Source of the DNA: JANXLS01 sp035308565
GTDB taxonomy: Bacteria; Planctomycetota; SZUA-567; H5-PLA8
Length of the DNA stretch: 64,000 nt
Assembly (NCBI GenBank): GCA_035308565.1
Contig: DATGGK010000224.1
Span: 124,001 to 188,000, forward strand
Direction: 5' to 3'
Shown: one piece after another, positions 16,717 through 24,582 of the stretch
How the letters are laid out: each line of letters begins with the position of its first letter
Position numbering within the stretch: position 1 is the stretch's first letter
Program-made: the position numbers and the translations under genes
The notes under the pieces: model-generated
The model's input: the letters and a program-made list of their open reading frames with translations, nothing else
Database searches by the model: none
Told to the model about the DNA's origin: nothing

Positions 16717-18582
16717 ATGAATGCCGCCGCGCAATTCGAACTAAGTCTCGATATTCAAAACCTTCGCGCCGCTTACCTCTCCGGCGCGTTGACTGTTGAG
16801 CCGGTGCTCACGATCGCGTTGGAGCGCATCGAGCGCGAAACGCGCAGCGGCATTTGGATTCACCGCGCCGCGCGCGAGACGCTCCTCGCCGCCGCTGGCG
16901 AGTTGCGCAAACGCGATCCGCGCGACTTGCCGCTGTATGGAATTCCCTTTGCGGTCAAAGACAACATCGACGTGGCGGGGATGCCCACGACGGCCGCGTG
17001 CCCCGCTTTTGCGTACACGCCGAAAGAATCCGCGCTGGTCGTTCGCCGACTGATCAACGCGGGCGCGATCTGTATTGGCAAAACGAACATGGATCAATTC
17101 GCCGCGGGCCTCGTCGGCACGCGTTCGCCTTACGGCGAATGTCAAAACGCATTTAACCCGGAGTACATTTCCGGCGGATCGAGTTCCGGGTCGGCGGTCG
17201 CCGTTGCGCTGGGGCAAATTTCGTTTGCGCTCGGCACGGATACCGCCGGCTCCGGCCGCGTGCCGGCTGCGTTCAACAATCTCGTCGGATACAAGCCGAC
17301 GCGCGGGCTGCTCAGCACGCGCGGCGTCGTGCCGGCGTGCCGTTCGTTGGATTGCGTCTCCGTCTTCGGCCTGACAGTTTCGGATGCCGTTGAAGTGGTG
17401 CGCGCCGCGGCTGAATTCGACGAAGCCAGCTTCACTCCACGCGACGCGCGCGGCGTATTCGATCGCGCGACCATCTCCGCGCCGCGCATGCGATGCGGAA
17501 TTCCGCAGCGCGGGCAGATACAATTTTTCGGTGACAACGAAGCGGAAAGACTCTTCGACGCGGCAGTCGGGCGCATTAAAACCTGCGGTGCGGAGATTGT
17601 CGAAATCGATTTCTCGCCGTTCCAGCAAGCCGCTCAGCTTCTTTACAACGGCCCGTGGCTCGCCGAACGTTACGCTGCGCTGCGCACGTTCATCGACACA
17701 CTGGCGCATGAAATGTTCCCCGTCACACGCGACATTCTCGAACGCGGCTGCGGAGTCAGCGGCGCCGATGTGTTTAATGGCGTCGTTCGCCTCGACGCGA
17801 TGCGCACGCTCGCGTTGCGTGAATGGAAAAAGATGGACCTGCTGCTGCTGCCAACGGCGCCGACGATTTACACGATTGCCGCCGTCAATGCCGAGCCATT
17901 CGAATTAAACGCGCGCCTCGGTTATTACACAAATTTCGTCAACCTGCTGGATTGCGCCGCGCTCGCGCTCCCCGCCGGATTTCGCGGCGACGGGCTGCCG
18001 TTCGGAATTTCGCTCGTCACGCCGGCGCTCAACGACGCCGCGCTCTTCGAGCTTGGCGCAAGTTATCATCGCGCGCTTGGCGGAAATCTTGGCGCGACGC
18101 CGGCTCCGCTCGCATCCATCGCGCAAACTTCGCCCGTTCCGGCAGCGGCGCCGTTCCCCCCTCCCCTTGGGGAAGAGGGGTTAGGGGTGAGTGGCATTCG
18201 TCTCGCTGTCGTCGGCGCGCACTTGCGCGGCCAGCCGTTGAATCATGAATTGACCAAGCTCAACGCGCGGTTCGTCGAATCCTGCCGCACTGCGCCTGTG
18301 TACAAACTTTATGCGCTCGCGACACAGCCGCCGAAACCGGGGCTGATCCAAGTCGCGGCGGGCGAGGGCACCGCGATCGAAGTGGAGGTGTGGGAACTCG
18401 CGCCGGCCGCGTTTGGGACTTTCGTCGCCAACGTTCCGCCGCCGATGGGCATTGGCACACTCAAACTCGAATCCGGCGCGCTGGTCAAAGGTTTTTTGTG
18501 CGAACCGCTCGCGACACACGGCGCGCAGGATATTTCATCGTACAAAGGCTGGCTGAATTATCGCAGTGCACGCGCTCAATAG
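16717..18582 (+). CDS. atzF: Allophanate hydrolase (AtzF/TrzF type)
   Basis: A 621-aa amidase-signature enzyme. ATG 16717 is preferred over the in-frame GTG 16705, which sits too close to the CGGAGA ribosome site. The Ser-cisSer-Lys triad is visible as Lys81 (AVKDNID), Ser155 (GGSSSGS) and Ser179 (GTDTAGSGR), the same spacing as Lys91/Ser165/Ser189 of Pseudomonas AtzF. The C-terminal domain (about 495-615, with GEGTAIEVEVWEL and FLCEP) matches the allophanate hydrolase C-domain, which completes decarboxylation and deamination to CO2 and ammonia. The linker between the domains (about 479-492) is encoded by a palindromic repeat. It is the last gene of the importer/hydrolase operon and the strongest clue that the imported substrate passes through allophanate. 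Confidence 0.92.
   Translation: MNAAAQFELSLDIQNLRAAYLSGALTVEPVLTIALERIERETRSGIWIHRAARETLLAAAGELRKRDPRDLPLYGIPFAVKDNIDVAGMPTTAACPAFAYTPKESALVVRRLINAGAICIGKTNMDQFAAGLVGTRSPYGECQNAFNPEYISGGSSSGSAVAVALGQISFALGTDTAGSGRVPAAFNNLVGYKPTRGLLSTRGVVPACRSLDCVSVFGLTVSDAVEVVRAAAEFDEASFTPRDARGVFDRATISAPRMRCGIPQRGQIQFFGDNEAERLFDAAVGRIKTCGAEIVEIDFSPFQQAAQLLYNGPWLAERYAALRTFIDTLAHEMFPVTRDILERGCGVSGADVFNGVVRLDAMRTLALREWKKMDLLLLPTAPTIYTIAAVNAEPFELNARLGYYTNFVNLLDCAALALPAGFRGDGLPFGISLVTPALNDAALFELGASYHRALGGNLGATPAPLASIAQTSPVPAAAPFPPPLGEEGLGVSGIRLAVVGAHLRGQPLNHELTKLNARFVESCRTAPVYKLYALATQPPKPGLIQVAAGEGTAIEVEVWELAPAAFGTFVANVPPPMGIGTLKLESGALVKGFLCEPLATHGAQDISSYKGWLNYRSARAQ
18152..18192. repeat. Palindromic repeat D in the allophanate hydrolase linker
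   Basis: CCCCCCTCCCCTTGGGGAAG and the following AGGGGTTAGGGGTGAG form an imperfect palindrome, translated as FPPPLGEEGLGVSG between the amidase and C-terminal domains. Related copies are at 33274-33319 and 47101-47147 in non-coding DNA. Confidence 0.85.
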
Positions 18583-18615
18583 CCCGCAAGCGGCGCCGTT
18601 CCGGCCAAGGCCGTT

Positions 18616-19359
18616 TCAAACGCTCGCCGCTCTCCGCGCCGTCACCAAGCCGCCCTGCGTGCACGCCGAGGTGCGATAGCCCGTCCAGCCGTGAAATTTC
18701 GCGCCGGCGAATCCGCTTTCAGTGAGCATCGTCAGGAGCGACCGCTCCCAAATCGCGCCGGCAATTCAGTCCGACCAACTGCCTTTGCGCGCGACCTCCT
18801 CCGGCGTCACGCTGTCTACCAGAAAAATGTCGGCCATCTGAAGGCGCCCGCCCGGCTTCAGCACGCGCAGGATTTCGGACAGCACTTTTAGCTTATCGAC
18901 GCAGAGATTGAAGACACCGTTGGTGATCGCGACGTCCACGCTCGCGTCCTTCAGCGGCATTTTCTCCGCATCGGCCAGATAAAATTCGATAGTCGAAATG
19001 CCGACTTCGCGCGCGTTGCGCGCGGCCTTTTCGATCATTGCGGCGGTCATGTCGATGCCGATGACTTTGCCCGGCGGCCCGGCGCGCCTCGCCGCGAGGA
19101 TGCTATCCAGCCCTGCGCCGCAACCGATGTCGAGCACCGTTTCGCCACGATGGATTGCCCCGAGCGAAAAGGGATTTCCCACGCCGGCGAAGGACTCCGT
19201 CACTTCCGGCGGCAACGCATCGATTTCCGCCGCAGCATAGCCGAGTTGTTTCGCGCTCTCCGGCCCGATGGGAAAAGGCGGCTTTTCGCGCGGAGACAAA
19301 GCCACGCGCGCAAAGCGGGATTTGACTGCGGATATGAGGGAATCGAGGCTGTCCGGCAT
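18616..19359 (-). CDS. ArsM-like SAM-dependent methyltransferase, predicted selenoprotein (UGA at 18766-18768)
   Basis: The frame starts at ATG 19359 behind an AAGGAG ribosome site and reads a class I methyltransferase: IGPESAKQLGYAAAEIDALP, SAM motif VLDIGCGAGLDS, then ITNGVFNLCVDK and RVLKPGGRLQMADIF. It meets TGA at 18766-18768 after GSWSD. Translation past the TGA continues the family sequence without a break (IAGAIWERSLLTMLTESGF, then TGYRTSACTQGG) to a second TGA at 18616-18618, giving 247 residues. In arsenite-methyltransferase-like proteins the residue at this W-x-x-C-x-x-G-A position is a conserved Cys, so the UGA is read here as Sec198. A stem-loop follows at SECIS distance. The gene follows TauE and DUF1634 on the same strand. 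Arsenic as substrate is inferred; a Cys-to-stop nonsense mutation is the alternative. Confidence 0.82.
18734..18749 (-). promoter_or_regulatory. Candidate bacterial SECIS stem-loop of the methyltransferase
   Basis: On the minus strand GGGAGC pairs with GCTCCT around a GGTC loop. The loop begins 22 nt after the UGA at 18766-18768, inside the 16-37 nt range described for bacterial SECIS, and it contains the G-U expected in the apical loop. No folding energy was computed. Confidence 0.6.
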
Positions 19360-19366
19360 GGTCGAA

Positions 19367-19402
19367 ACTCCTTACTCCTTACTCCTTACTCTCGACTCTC
19401 CA
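19367..19402. repeat. 7-bp-period array, ACTCCTT type, overlapping a ribosome site
   Basis: ACTCCTT is repeated three times, followed by ACTCTCG and ACTCTCC. Read on the minus strand it is GGAGTAAGGAGTAAGGAG, so it provides several tandem Shine-Dalgarno-like motifs, the last about 8 nt before the methyltransferase start at 19359. Confidence 0.85.
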
Positions 19403-19410
19403 CTTAATTC

Positions 19411-19854
19411 CTATCCCGCTTTTCCCAACACAAACGACAAGATCAACAAGCAAAACACCAGCGCGGTGATCGCCGTAAAAATGCGGTCGCGCTGGTATAT
19501 AAACGTGAAGACCGAAACCAGCACGCGCAGCACCGGCGTGGCGATCAGCAGGAGCAGGCCTAGCGTGATGATGGCTTGTCCCTGAAAATGGCGCAGGCCG
19601 TCGCCCACGTCCTGGAGCGAATGCGGAAATGCCGCGCCGGGTTTGGTCAGGCGTTGAAAGGTGGCGGGAGAGGACAGTTCCATGGAATGACGCGCAAGAC
19701 CAACGATCGATCCGATGAGGATCACGATCATGCTCGCGATCACGCCGATGCGCAGCAGATTGCTGATGAGCAATTCGACTTTTCGGACGCGATGATCGGG
19801 ATCATCCGCTTCGGGCAGCGCCGGGGCCGCAGTTTCAGACTTGAGATCGCTCAT
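19411..19854 (-). CDS. DUF1634 membrane protein
   Basis: A 147-aa protein with three hydrophobic segments (around IGVIASMIVILIGSIVGLA, AIITLGLLLLIATPVLRVLVS and FTAITALVFCLLILSFVLG), which fits the DUF1634 family. Its start overlaps the TauE stop by 4 bp (ATGA), so the two are translationally coupled. DUF1634 proteins are commonly paired with TauE/SafE permeases. The function is unknown, possibly an accessory subunit of the anion exporter. Confidence 0.82.
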   Translation of the reverse strand: MSDLKSETAAPALPEADDPDHRVRKVELLISNLLRIGVIASMIVILIGSIVGLARHSMELSSPATFQRLTKPGAAFPHSLQDVGDGLRHFQGQAIITLGLLLLIATPVLRVLVSVFTFIYQRDRIFTAITALVFCLLILSFVLGKAG

Positions 19855-20696
19855 GCGCGGATTCCTTTCAGCAGCATTTCAGCCGAGACCCACAACAACA
19901 CGACCACAAAAACCACGCGAATCGTCGAGCCTTTCATTCGCCCAAGCAGGTGCGAACCCATCGCTGCGCCGGCGAGCACGCCCGCCGCAACGGGGGCGGT
20001 GATGAATGGGTCGATGTCGCCGCGCGAAAAATAGACGCCGGCGCTGGCCGCGGCGGTGACGCCGATCATGAAATTGCTGGTCGCCGTCGAGACTTTGATC
20101 GGCAGATGCATCGCCAAATCCATCGCGGGCACTTTCAGCGAGCCGGAGCCAATCCCCAGCAGGCCGCTGACCATGCCGGCAACATACATCAGCAGCAGGC
20201 CGATGCGCGTGCCGGAGACGCGGTAGGGGACTTCGCGGCCCACGGCACCGTCGAAATAACTGCCGTGCAGGCGCAAATAATCCGCCCACGGCGCGGGGCG
20301 CGTTGGCGGCGCGCCGATGCCGGTCTTGCTGCGATGGCGAAACATCATCAACGACGAATAGCCCATCACCAAACCGAAGACCACGTAGAGCCAGCGCGTG
20401 CCGATGTGGCCGGCGACGTACGCGCCGGTTAACGCGCCGGACGTCGTGGCCAATTCCAGCAGCATGGCCACACGCAGGTTGGTCATGCGTTCGCGCACGT
20501 ACGCCGCCGCAGCGCCGGTGGATGTCGCGATCACGGAAACAATCGACGCGCCGATGGCGTAGCGAATATCGATGCCGAAAAAAAGTGTGAGCGCCGGAAT
20601 AACAATGATGCCGCCGCCCAATCCGAGCAGCGAACCAAGCGTGCCCGCGGCGACGGACACAACGAACGCAAGCAGCGTGAATATCAGCGGCGTCAT
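19851..20696 (-). CDS. TauE/SafE family anion permease
   Basis: A 281-aa protein with about eight membrane segments. Family hallmarks are the opening GTLGSLLGLGGGIIVIPALTL and, in the second half, GMVSGLLGIGSGSLKVPAMDL, the repeated G-x-G-G-G / G-x-G-S-G half motifs of TauE. Members move sulfite, sulfoacetate or related organosulfur anions. The coupled DUF1634 gene and the ArsM-like methyltransferase downstream suggest one transcription unit. The transported ion cannot be read from sequence; sulfur, selenium or arsenic oxyanions are all conceivable. Confidence 0.85.
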   Translation of the reverse strand: MTPLIFTLLAFVVSVAAGTLGSLLGLGGGIIVIPALTLFFGIDIRYAIGASIVSVIATSTGAAAAYVRERMTNLRVAMLLELATTSGALTGAYVAGHIGTRWLYVVFGLVMGYSSLMMFRHRSKTGIGAPPTRPAPWADYLRLHGSYFDGAVGREVPYRVSGTRIGLLLMYVAGMVSGLLGIGSGSLKVPAMDLAMHLPIKVSTATSNFMIGVTAAASAGVYFSRGDIDPFITAPVAAGVLAGAAMGSHLLGRMKGSTIRVVFVVVLLWVSAEMLLKGIRA

Positions 20697-20774
20697 GCAC
20701 TCATCATGCGCAAGCGTCGAGCCAATTCAACGTTTAAAAGCGGGCGATCCGAGGCGAAGGCGTTCAGCCTGTGT

Positions 20775-20802
20775 GTCGTGCAGGCGAGACGCCTGCACCA
20801 CG
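20775..20802. repeat. Palindromic repeat C, intergenic copy
   Basis: Inverted copy of the repeat at 13836-13862 (GTGCAGGCG/CGCCTGCAC arms). A short TTGAACTTTGAACGTTCAA heptamer-type run follows at 20815-20834. Confidence 0.85.
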
Positions 20803-20834
20803 GATCGCATGTCCCTTGAACTTTGAACGTTCAA

Positions 20835-20863
20835 TTGCCGATAATCTCTAATGCCGGTATAGT
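20835..20863 (+). promoter_or_regulatory. Candidate sigma-70 promoter for the ATP-grasp operon
   Basis: TTGCCG (20835-20840), a 17-bp spacer and TATAGT (20858-20863) lie about 48 bp upstream of ATG 20911. Confidence 0.45.
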
Positions 20864-20910
20864 AACCGTTAATCGGGCTGGGGAATGGACTCGCACGAAT
20901 TCGGGACGCC

Positions 20911-23649
20911 ATGAGTTCTATTGAAACCGAGGACTTGAAGAGCGCCACGGTGGATATCCAGTGGCGCAAAAATTACGCCGCCCTCCCCGGCGTCTACGAC
21001 GAGATGCTCTTGCCTCACGCCGCGGGCGCCCATTCACTTCAGCAAAGCCAGGACAGTTTTTCGCAAAGCCAGAGTAGCGGTTCGCTGAATGAAAATGAGA
21101 GCGCGGCCATCCGCCCGCATTGGTCCGTCTTCGTCGAACACATCGATCAACTGGGGCAGAAGGAACTCTCGCGCCGCTGGGATTTCGCGAAGCGGTTGCT
21201 GCACGAGAACGGCGTCTCGTACAACGTCTACGGCGATCCGCGCGGGATCGACCGCCCGTGGGTGCTCGACGCGGTTCCGTTTCTGATTTCGGCGCGCGAA
21301 TGGAGCGGCTTGGAAATGGCGCTCACGCAGCGCACGCGCCTGCTCAACGTGATTCTGGCCGATTTGTACGGACCGCAGAAATTGCTCAAAGACGGCAAGC
21401 TTCCGCCGGAATTAATTTACGCGCATCCGGGGTTTTTGCGGCCGGTCCATGGCGTGGCGCTGCCCGCGAACATCCATCTGCATTTGCATTCGGCGGATTT
21501 AGTCCGCACGCCCGACGGGCGCTGGACGGTGATGGGCGACCGCACCCAAGCGCCCTCCGGCGCGGGCTACGCGCTTGAAAACCGCATCGTTCTGTCCCGC
21601 ATTTTTCCGGAAGTTTTCAAAGATTGCCAGGTGCAGCGACTCGCACAATTTTTCCGGCGCATGCGCGAAACGCTGCGCGCCGCCGCACCCCACAACCGCG
21701 ACAACCCGCGCATCGTGCTGCTCACGCCGGGCCCTTACAACGAAACGTATTTCGAGCAGGCGTACCTCGCGCGCTACCTCGGCTACACGCTGGTCGAAGG
21801 CGGCGATTTGGCGGTGCGCGACCAATGCGTGTATTTGAAAACGCTCGGCGGCCTGCATCGCGTGGACGTGATCCTGCGGCGCATGGACGACGATTACTGC
21901 GACCCGCTCGAATTGCGCGCGGATTCGTTTCTCGGTGTTCCCGGCCTCGTGCAATCCGTGCGCTCGGGCAACGTGGCCATCGCCAATCCGCTCGGCAGCG
22001 GCCTCGCCGAAACGGACGCGCTCAAGCCGTTTCTGCCGGTGCTATGCAAGCACCTTCTCAGCGAGGAATTGCTTTTGCCGTCGGCGCCGAGTTATTGGTG
22101 CGGGCAGAAAAACGACATGGATTACGTGCTGGACAATCTCGGCAAAATGGTCGTCAAACCCGCCTATCCGCAGCGCGGCGCGGAATCTATTTTTGCGTCC
22201 AATCTCGCCGCCGCGCAGCGCGAGCTGCTCAAGGCCAAAGTGCGCGCGAAGCCGTGGAGCTACGTGGCACAGGAGGAGATCGCGTTCTCCACTGTGCCGG
22301 TGATGATCGGCAACCAGATTCAGCCGCGCAACGCCGTGCTGCGCACCTACATGGTCGCGTCCGAAGGTTCGTACAGCGTGATGCCCGGCGGCCTGACGCA
22401 AGTTCCGACCTCCGACACCATGCAGGCCTTCTCGCTGCAACACGGCGCGGGGAGCAAAGACACATGGGTGCAATCCTCCGGCCCGGTGAGCAATTTCAGT
22501 TTGCTGCGGCACGAGAACGAGCCGATCGAACTGACGCGCGGCGGCAGCGACTTGCCCAGCCGCGTTGCCGACAATCTTTTCTGGCTGGGGCGCTACGTCG
22601 AACGCGCTGAAAACAACGTGCGCCTCATGCGCAGCATCGCCAACCGCCTTTCGGAGAAATCGATCTGGGGCGAGGTGCGCGAACTTGGCGATCTCATGCG
22701 CGCACTGCGCCACCAACCGGGCACCCGCAGCGCGGGCGCTCCGCCGTCAGACGCCATCGCTTCGCAGCCATCGGAAGAGGATCCGGAATTACCCGACGCC
22801 GACGCGCCGAGCGACGAATTGAAACTGCTGCTCGAAGAAAGCCGCAGTCCCGGCGGGCTTTATTCCACGCTGCAACTGATGCAGGGCGTCGCGCGCTCGG
22901 TGCGCGACAGAATTTCCAACGACACCTGGCGCGTGATGAACAGCCTCGCCGAAGACGCCGTCTGGCCCAAGCAGCTCGACGGCACGGGGCTCACCGAAAT
23001 CGTGCAGCGGCTCAACGCGATGGTCGCGACGCTGGCGTCGTTTGGCGGATTGGCCAGCGAAAGCATGACGCGCGGGCAGGTGTGGCTGTTCATGGACATG
23101 GGGCGGCGGCTGGAGCGCGCTATTAATATGGTGGGGCTGCTGCGCAGCACGCTGATCACGCCCGTGCGCGAAGACGGCTCGCTGCTCGAAGCGATCCTCG
23201 AAGTCGGCGACTCCTTTATGACCTACCGCCGCCGCTATTTGGCGAACCTGCAGCTCGCGCCGGTGATCGATCTGCTTTTGTGCGACGAAACCAATCCGCG
23301 CTCGGTGGTGTTTCAATACGTGATGCTGCAGGAGCATGTCGAAGCGCTGCCACGCGACCAAACGCTGGCGCATCTCACGCCCGAACAGCGGGTGACCGTC
23401 GGTGGGCTGGCCGCTCTGCGCCTGGCGAACATCGAGGAACTCTGCGAGCCCGATGCGCACGACAAGCGCACGAACCTGGCGCATCTTTTGACGCAAATTG
23501 AAGAGGACATGACGACGTTGAGCGATATCGTGACGCGGCAGTTCTTGAGCCACGCGCAGACCTCGCGGCAATTGGCGAGTCTCGACTCAAAAACTCACGA
23601 CCTTAAACCATCAATCCTTGACCCTGAAATCTTGAATCTTGAACCGTGA
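20911..23649 (+). CDS. Circularly permuted ATP-grasp protein fused to an alpha-E domain
   Basis: A 912-aa protein. Residues about 80-530 are a circularly permuted ATP-grasp domain (PF14403 type: NGVSYNVYGDPRGIDRPWVLD, DRTQAPSGAGYALENR, RVDVILRRMDDDYCDPLELR, PLGSGLAETDAL and MVVKPAYPQRG). Residues about 548-895 are an alpha-E (DUF403) helical domain opening with LPSRVADNLFWLGRYVERAENNVR. In many bacteria these are separate adjacent genes; here they are joined by a Pro/Ala/Asp-rich linker (about 605-640). They usually occur with a transglutaminase-like gene, as here, in an uncharacterised peptide-forming system. The last ~16 residues (from HDLKPSILDPEILNLEP) are encoded by a 7-bp repeat array and are probably not ancestral. 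Confidence 0.88.
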   Translation: MSSIETEDLKSATVDIQWRKNYAALPGVYDEMLLPHAAGAHSLQQSQDSFSQSQSSGSLNENESAAIRPHWSVFVEHIDQLGQKELSRRWDFAKRLLHENGVSYNVYGDPRGIDRPWVLDAVPFLISAREWSGLEMALTQRTRLLNVILADLYGPQKLLKDGKLPPELIYAHPGFLRPVHGVALPANIHLHLHSADLVRTPDGRWTVMGDRTQAPSGAGYALENRIVLSRIFPEVFKDCQVQRLAQFFRRMRETLRAAAPHNRDNPRIVLLTPGPYNETYFEQAYLARYLGYTLVEGGDLAVRDQCVYLKTLGGLHRVDVILRRMDDDYCDPLELRADSFLGVPGLVQSVRSGNVAIANPLGSGLAETDALKPFLPVLCKHLLSEELLLPSAPSYWCGQKNDMDYVLDNLGKMVVKPAYPQRGAESIFASNLAAAQRELLKAKVRAKPWSYVAQEEIAFSTVPVMIGNQIQPRNAVLRTYMVASEGSYSVMPGGLTQVPTSDTMQAFSLQHGAGSKDTWVQSSGPVSNFSLLRHENEPIELTRGGSDLPSRVADNLFWLGRYVERAENNVRLMRSIANRLSEKSIWGEVRELGDLMRALRHQPGTRSAGAPPSDAIASQPSEEDPELPDADAPSDELKLLLEESRSPGGLYSTLQLMQGVARSVRDRISNDTWRVMNSLAEDAVWPKQLDGTGLTEIVQRLNAMVATLASFGGLASESMTRGQVWLFMDMGRRLERAINMVGLLRSTLITPVREDGSLLEAILEVGDSFMTYRRRYLANLQLAPVIDLLLCDETNPRSVVFQYVMLQEHVEALPRDQTLAHLTPEQRVTVGGLAALRLANIEELCEPDAHDKRTNLAHLLTQIEEDMTTLSDIVTRQFLSHAQTSRQLASLDSKTHDLKPSILDPEILNLEP

Positions 23650-23689
23650 ACTTTGAACCCTAGAACCGTTAACCCTTGAACCCTGCCTT
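23597..23689. repeat. 7-bp-period array, TTGAACC type, running from coding into spacer
   Basis: Degenerate units (ACCTTAA, ATCCTTG, ACCCTGA, ATCTTGA, ACTTTGA, ACCGTTA, ACCCTTG) begin inside the last codons of the ATP-grasp gene, pass its stop at 23649 and run to just before the transglutaminase start at 23695. Confidence 0.8.
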
Positions 23690-23694
23690 TACCC

Positions 23695-24570
23695 ATGAAA
23701 TACCGCGTCCTCCATCTTACGACATACCACTACCGCGAACCGATTTCGCTGTGTCAGAACGAAATCCATCTGGCGCCGCGCAACTACACGCAGCAGACTT
23801 GCCACTACAGCCATTTGCAGATTTTGCCCGTGCCGTCGGTGATGACGGAGCGGCGCGATTTCTTCGGCAACACCGCGGCGTATTTTGCGATTCAGGAACG
23901 GCATCAGAAATTGGCGATTGCCGCGGAAAGCAAAGTCGCTGTGCTGCCGTCGAACACGCCGGCCGCGTCGCTCACGCCGCCGTGGGAGGACGTGCGCGAG
24001 ATGCTGATTGGCAAAGACGCGCCGCGGCATCTTGAAGCCACGCAATTCCTGCACGATTCGAGTTACATCAAGTTCGGCGAGGAATTCGCAGCGTTTGCGC
24101 GCGAGTCGTTCACGCGCGCGCGGCCGATTCTGGAAGCCGCACTCGAACTGACGCACCGCATCCATACGGGATTTATCTACGATACAAAAGCCACTACGAT
24201 GACGACGTCGATCACACAGGTGTTGCAGATGCGACGCGGCGTGTGCCAGGATTTCGCGCATTTGCAGATTGCGTGCCTGCGCTCACTGGGTCTGGCCGCG
24301 CGCTACGTCAGCGGCTATCTGCTCACCGCGCCCGCGCCCGGAAAGGAAAAGCTCGTTGGCTCCGATGCCTCGCACGCCTGGATTTCGCTGTATTGCCCCG
24401 GCTTCGGGTGGATCGATCTTGATCCGACGAACGACATGGTGCCGTCGGACAAACACGTGCTCGTCGCATGGGGCCGCGATTACGCGGACGTGTGCCCGAT
24501 CAAAGGGGTGATTTTGGGCGGGCGGAATCATACGATCAGCGTGTCAGTGGACGTGGCGCCGATTGCGTAA
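23695..24570 (+). CDS. Transglutaminase-like cysteine peptidase with bacterial N-terminal domain
   Basis: A 291-aa protein. The bacterial transglutaminase-like N-terminal region (about residues 1-80, MKYRVLHLTTYHYREPISLCQNEIHLAPR) precedes a transglutaminase core with Cys184 in RRGVCQDFAHL, His in SHAWISLY and Asp in DLDPTND, so the catalytic triad is complete. It follows the ATP-grasp/alpha-E gene by 45 bp of repeat array, the usual neighbour of this family, suggesting joint action on a peptide amide bond. No signal peptide is seen, so it is probably cytoplasmic. Confidence 0.88.
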   Translation: MKYRVLHLTTYHYREPISLCQNEIHLAPRNYTQQTCHYSHLQILPVPSVMTERRDFFGNTAAYFAIQERHQKLAIAAESKVAVLPSNTPAASLTPPWEDVREMLIGKDAPRHLEATQFLHDSSYIKFGEEFAAFARESFTRARPILEAALELTHRIHTGFIYDTKATTMTTSITQVLQMRRGVCQDFAHLQIACLRSLGLAARYVSGYLLTAPAPGKEKLVGSDASHAWISLYCPGFGWIDLDPTNDMVPSDKHVLVAWGRDYADVCPIKGVILGGRNHTISVSVDVAPIA

Positions 24571-24582
24571 TGCGGATTGGCG

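Noticed and set aside
18766..18768. Methyltransferase ending at this TGA as a 197-aa protein
   Set aside because: The protein would lack the C-terminal part of the fold, and homologous-looking sequence continues in frame for another 49 codons.
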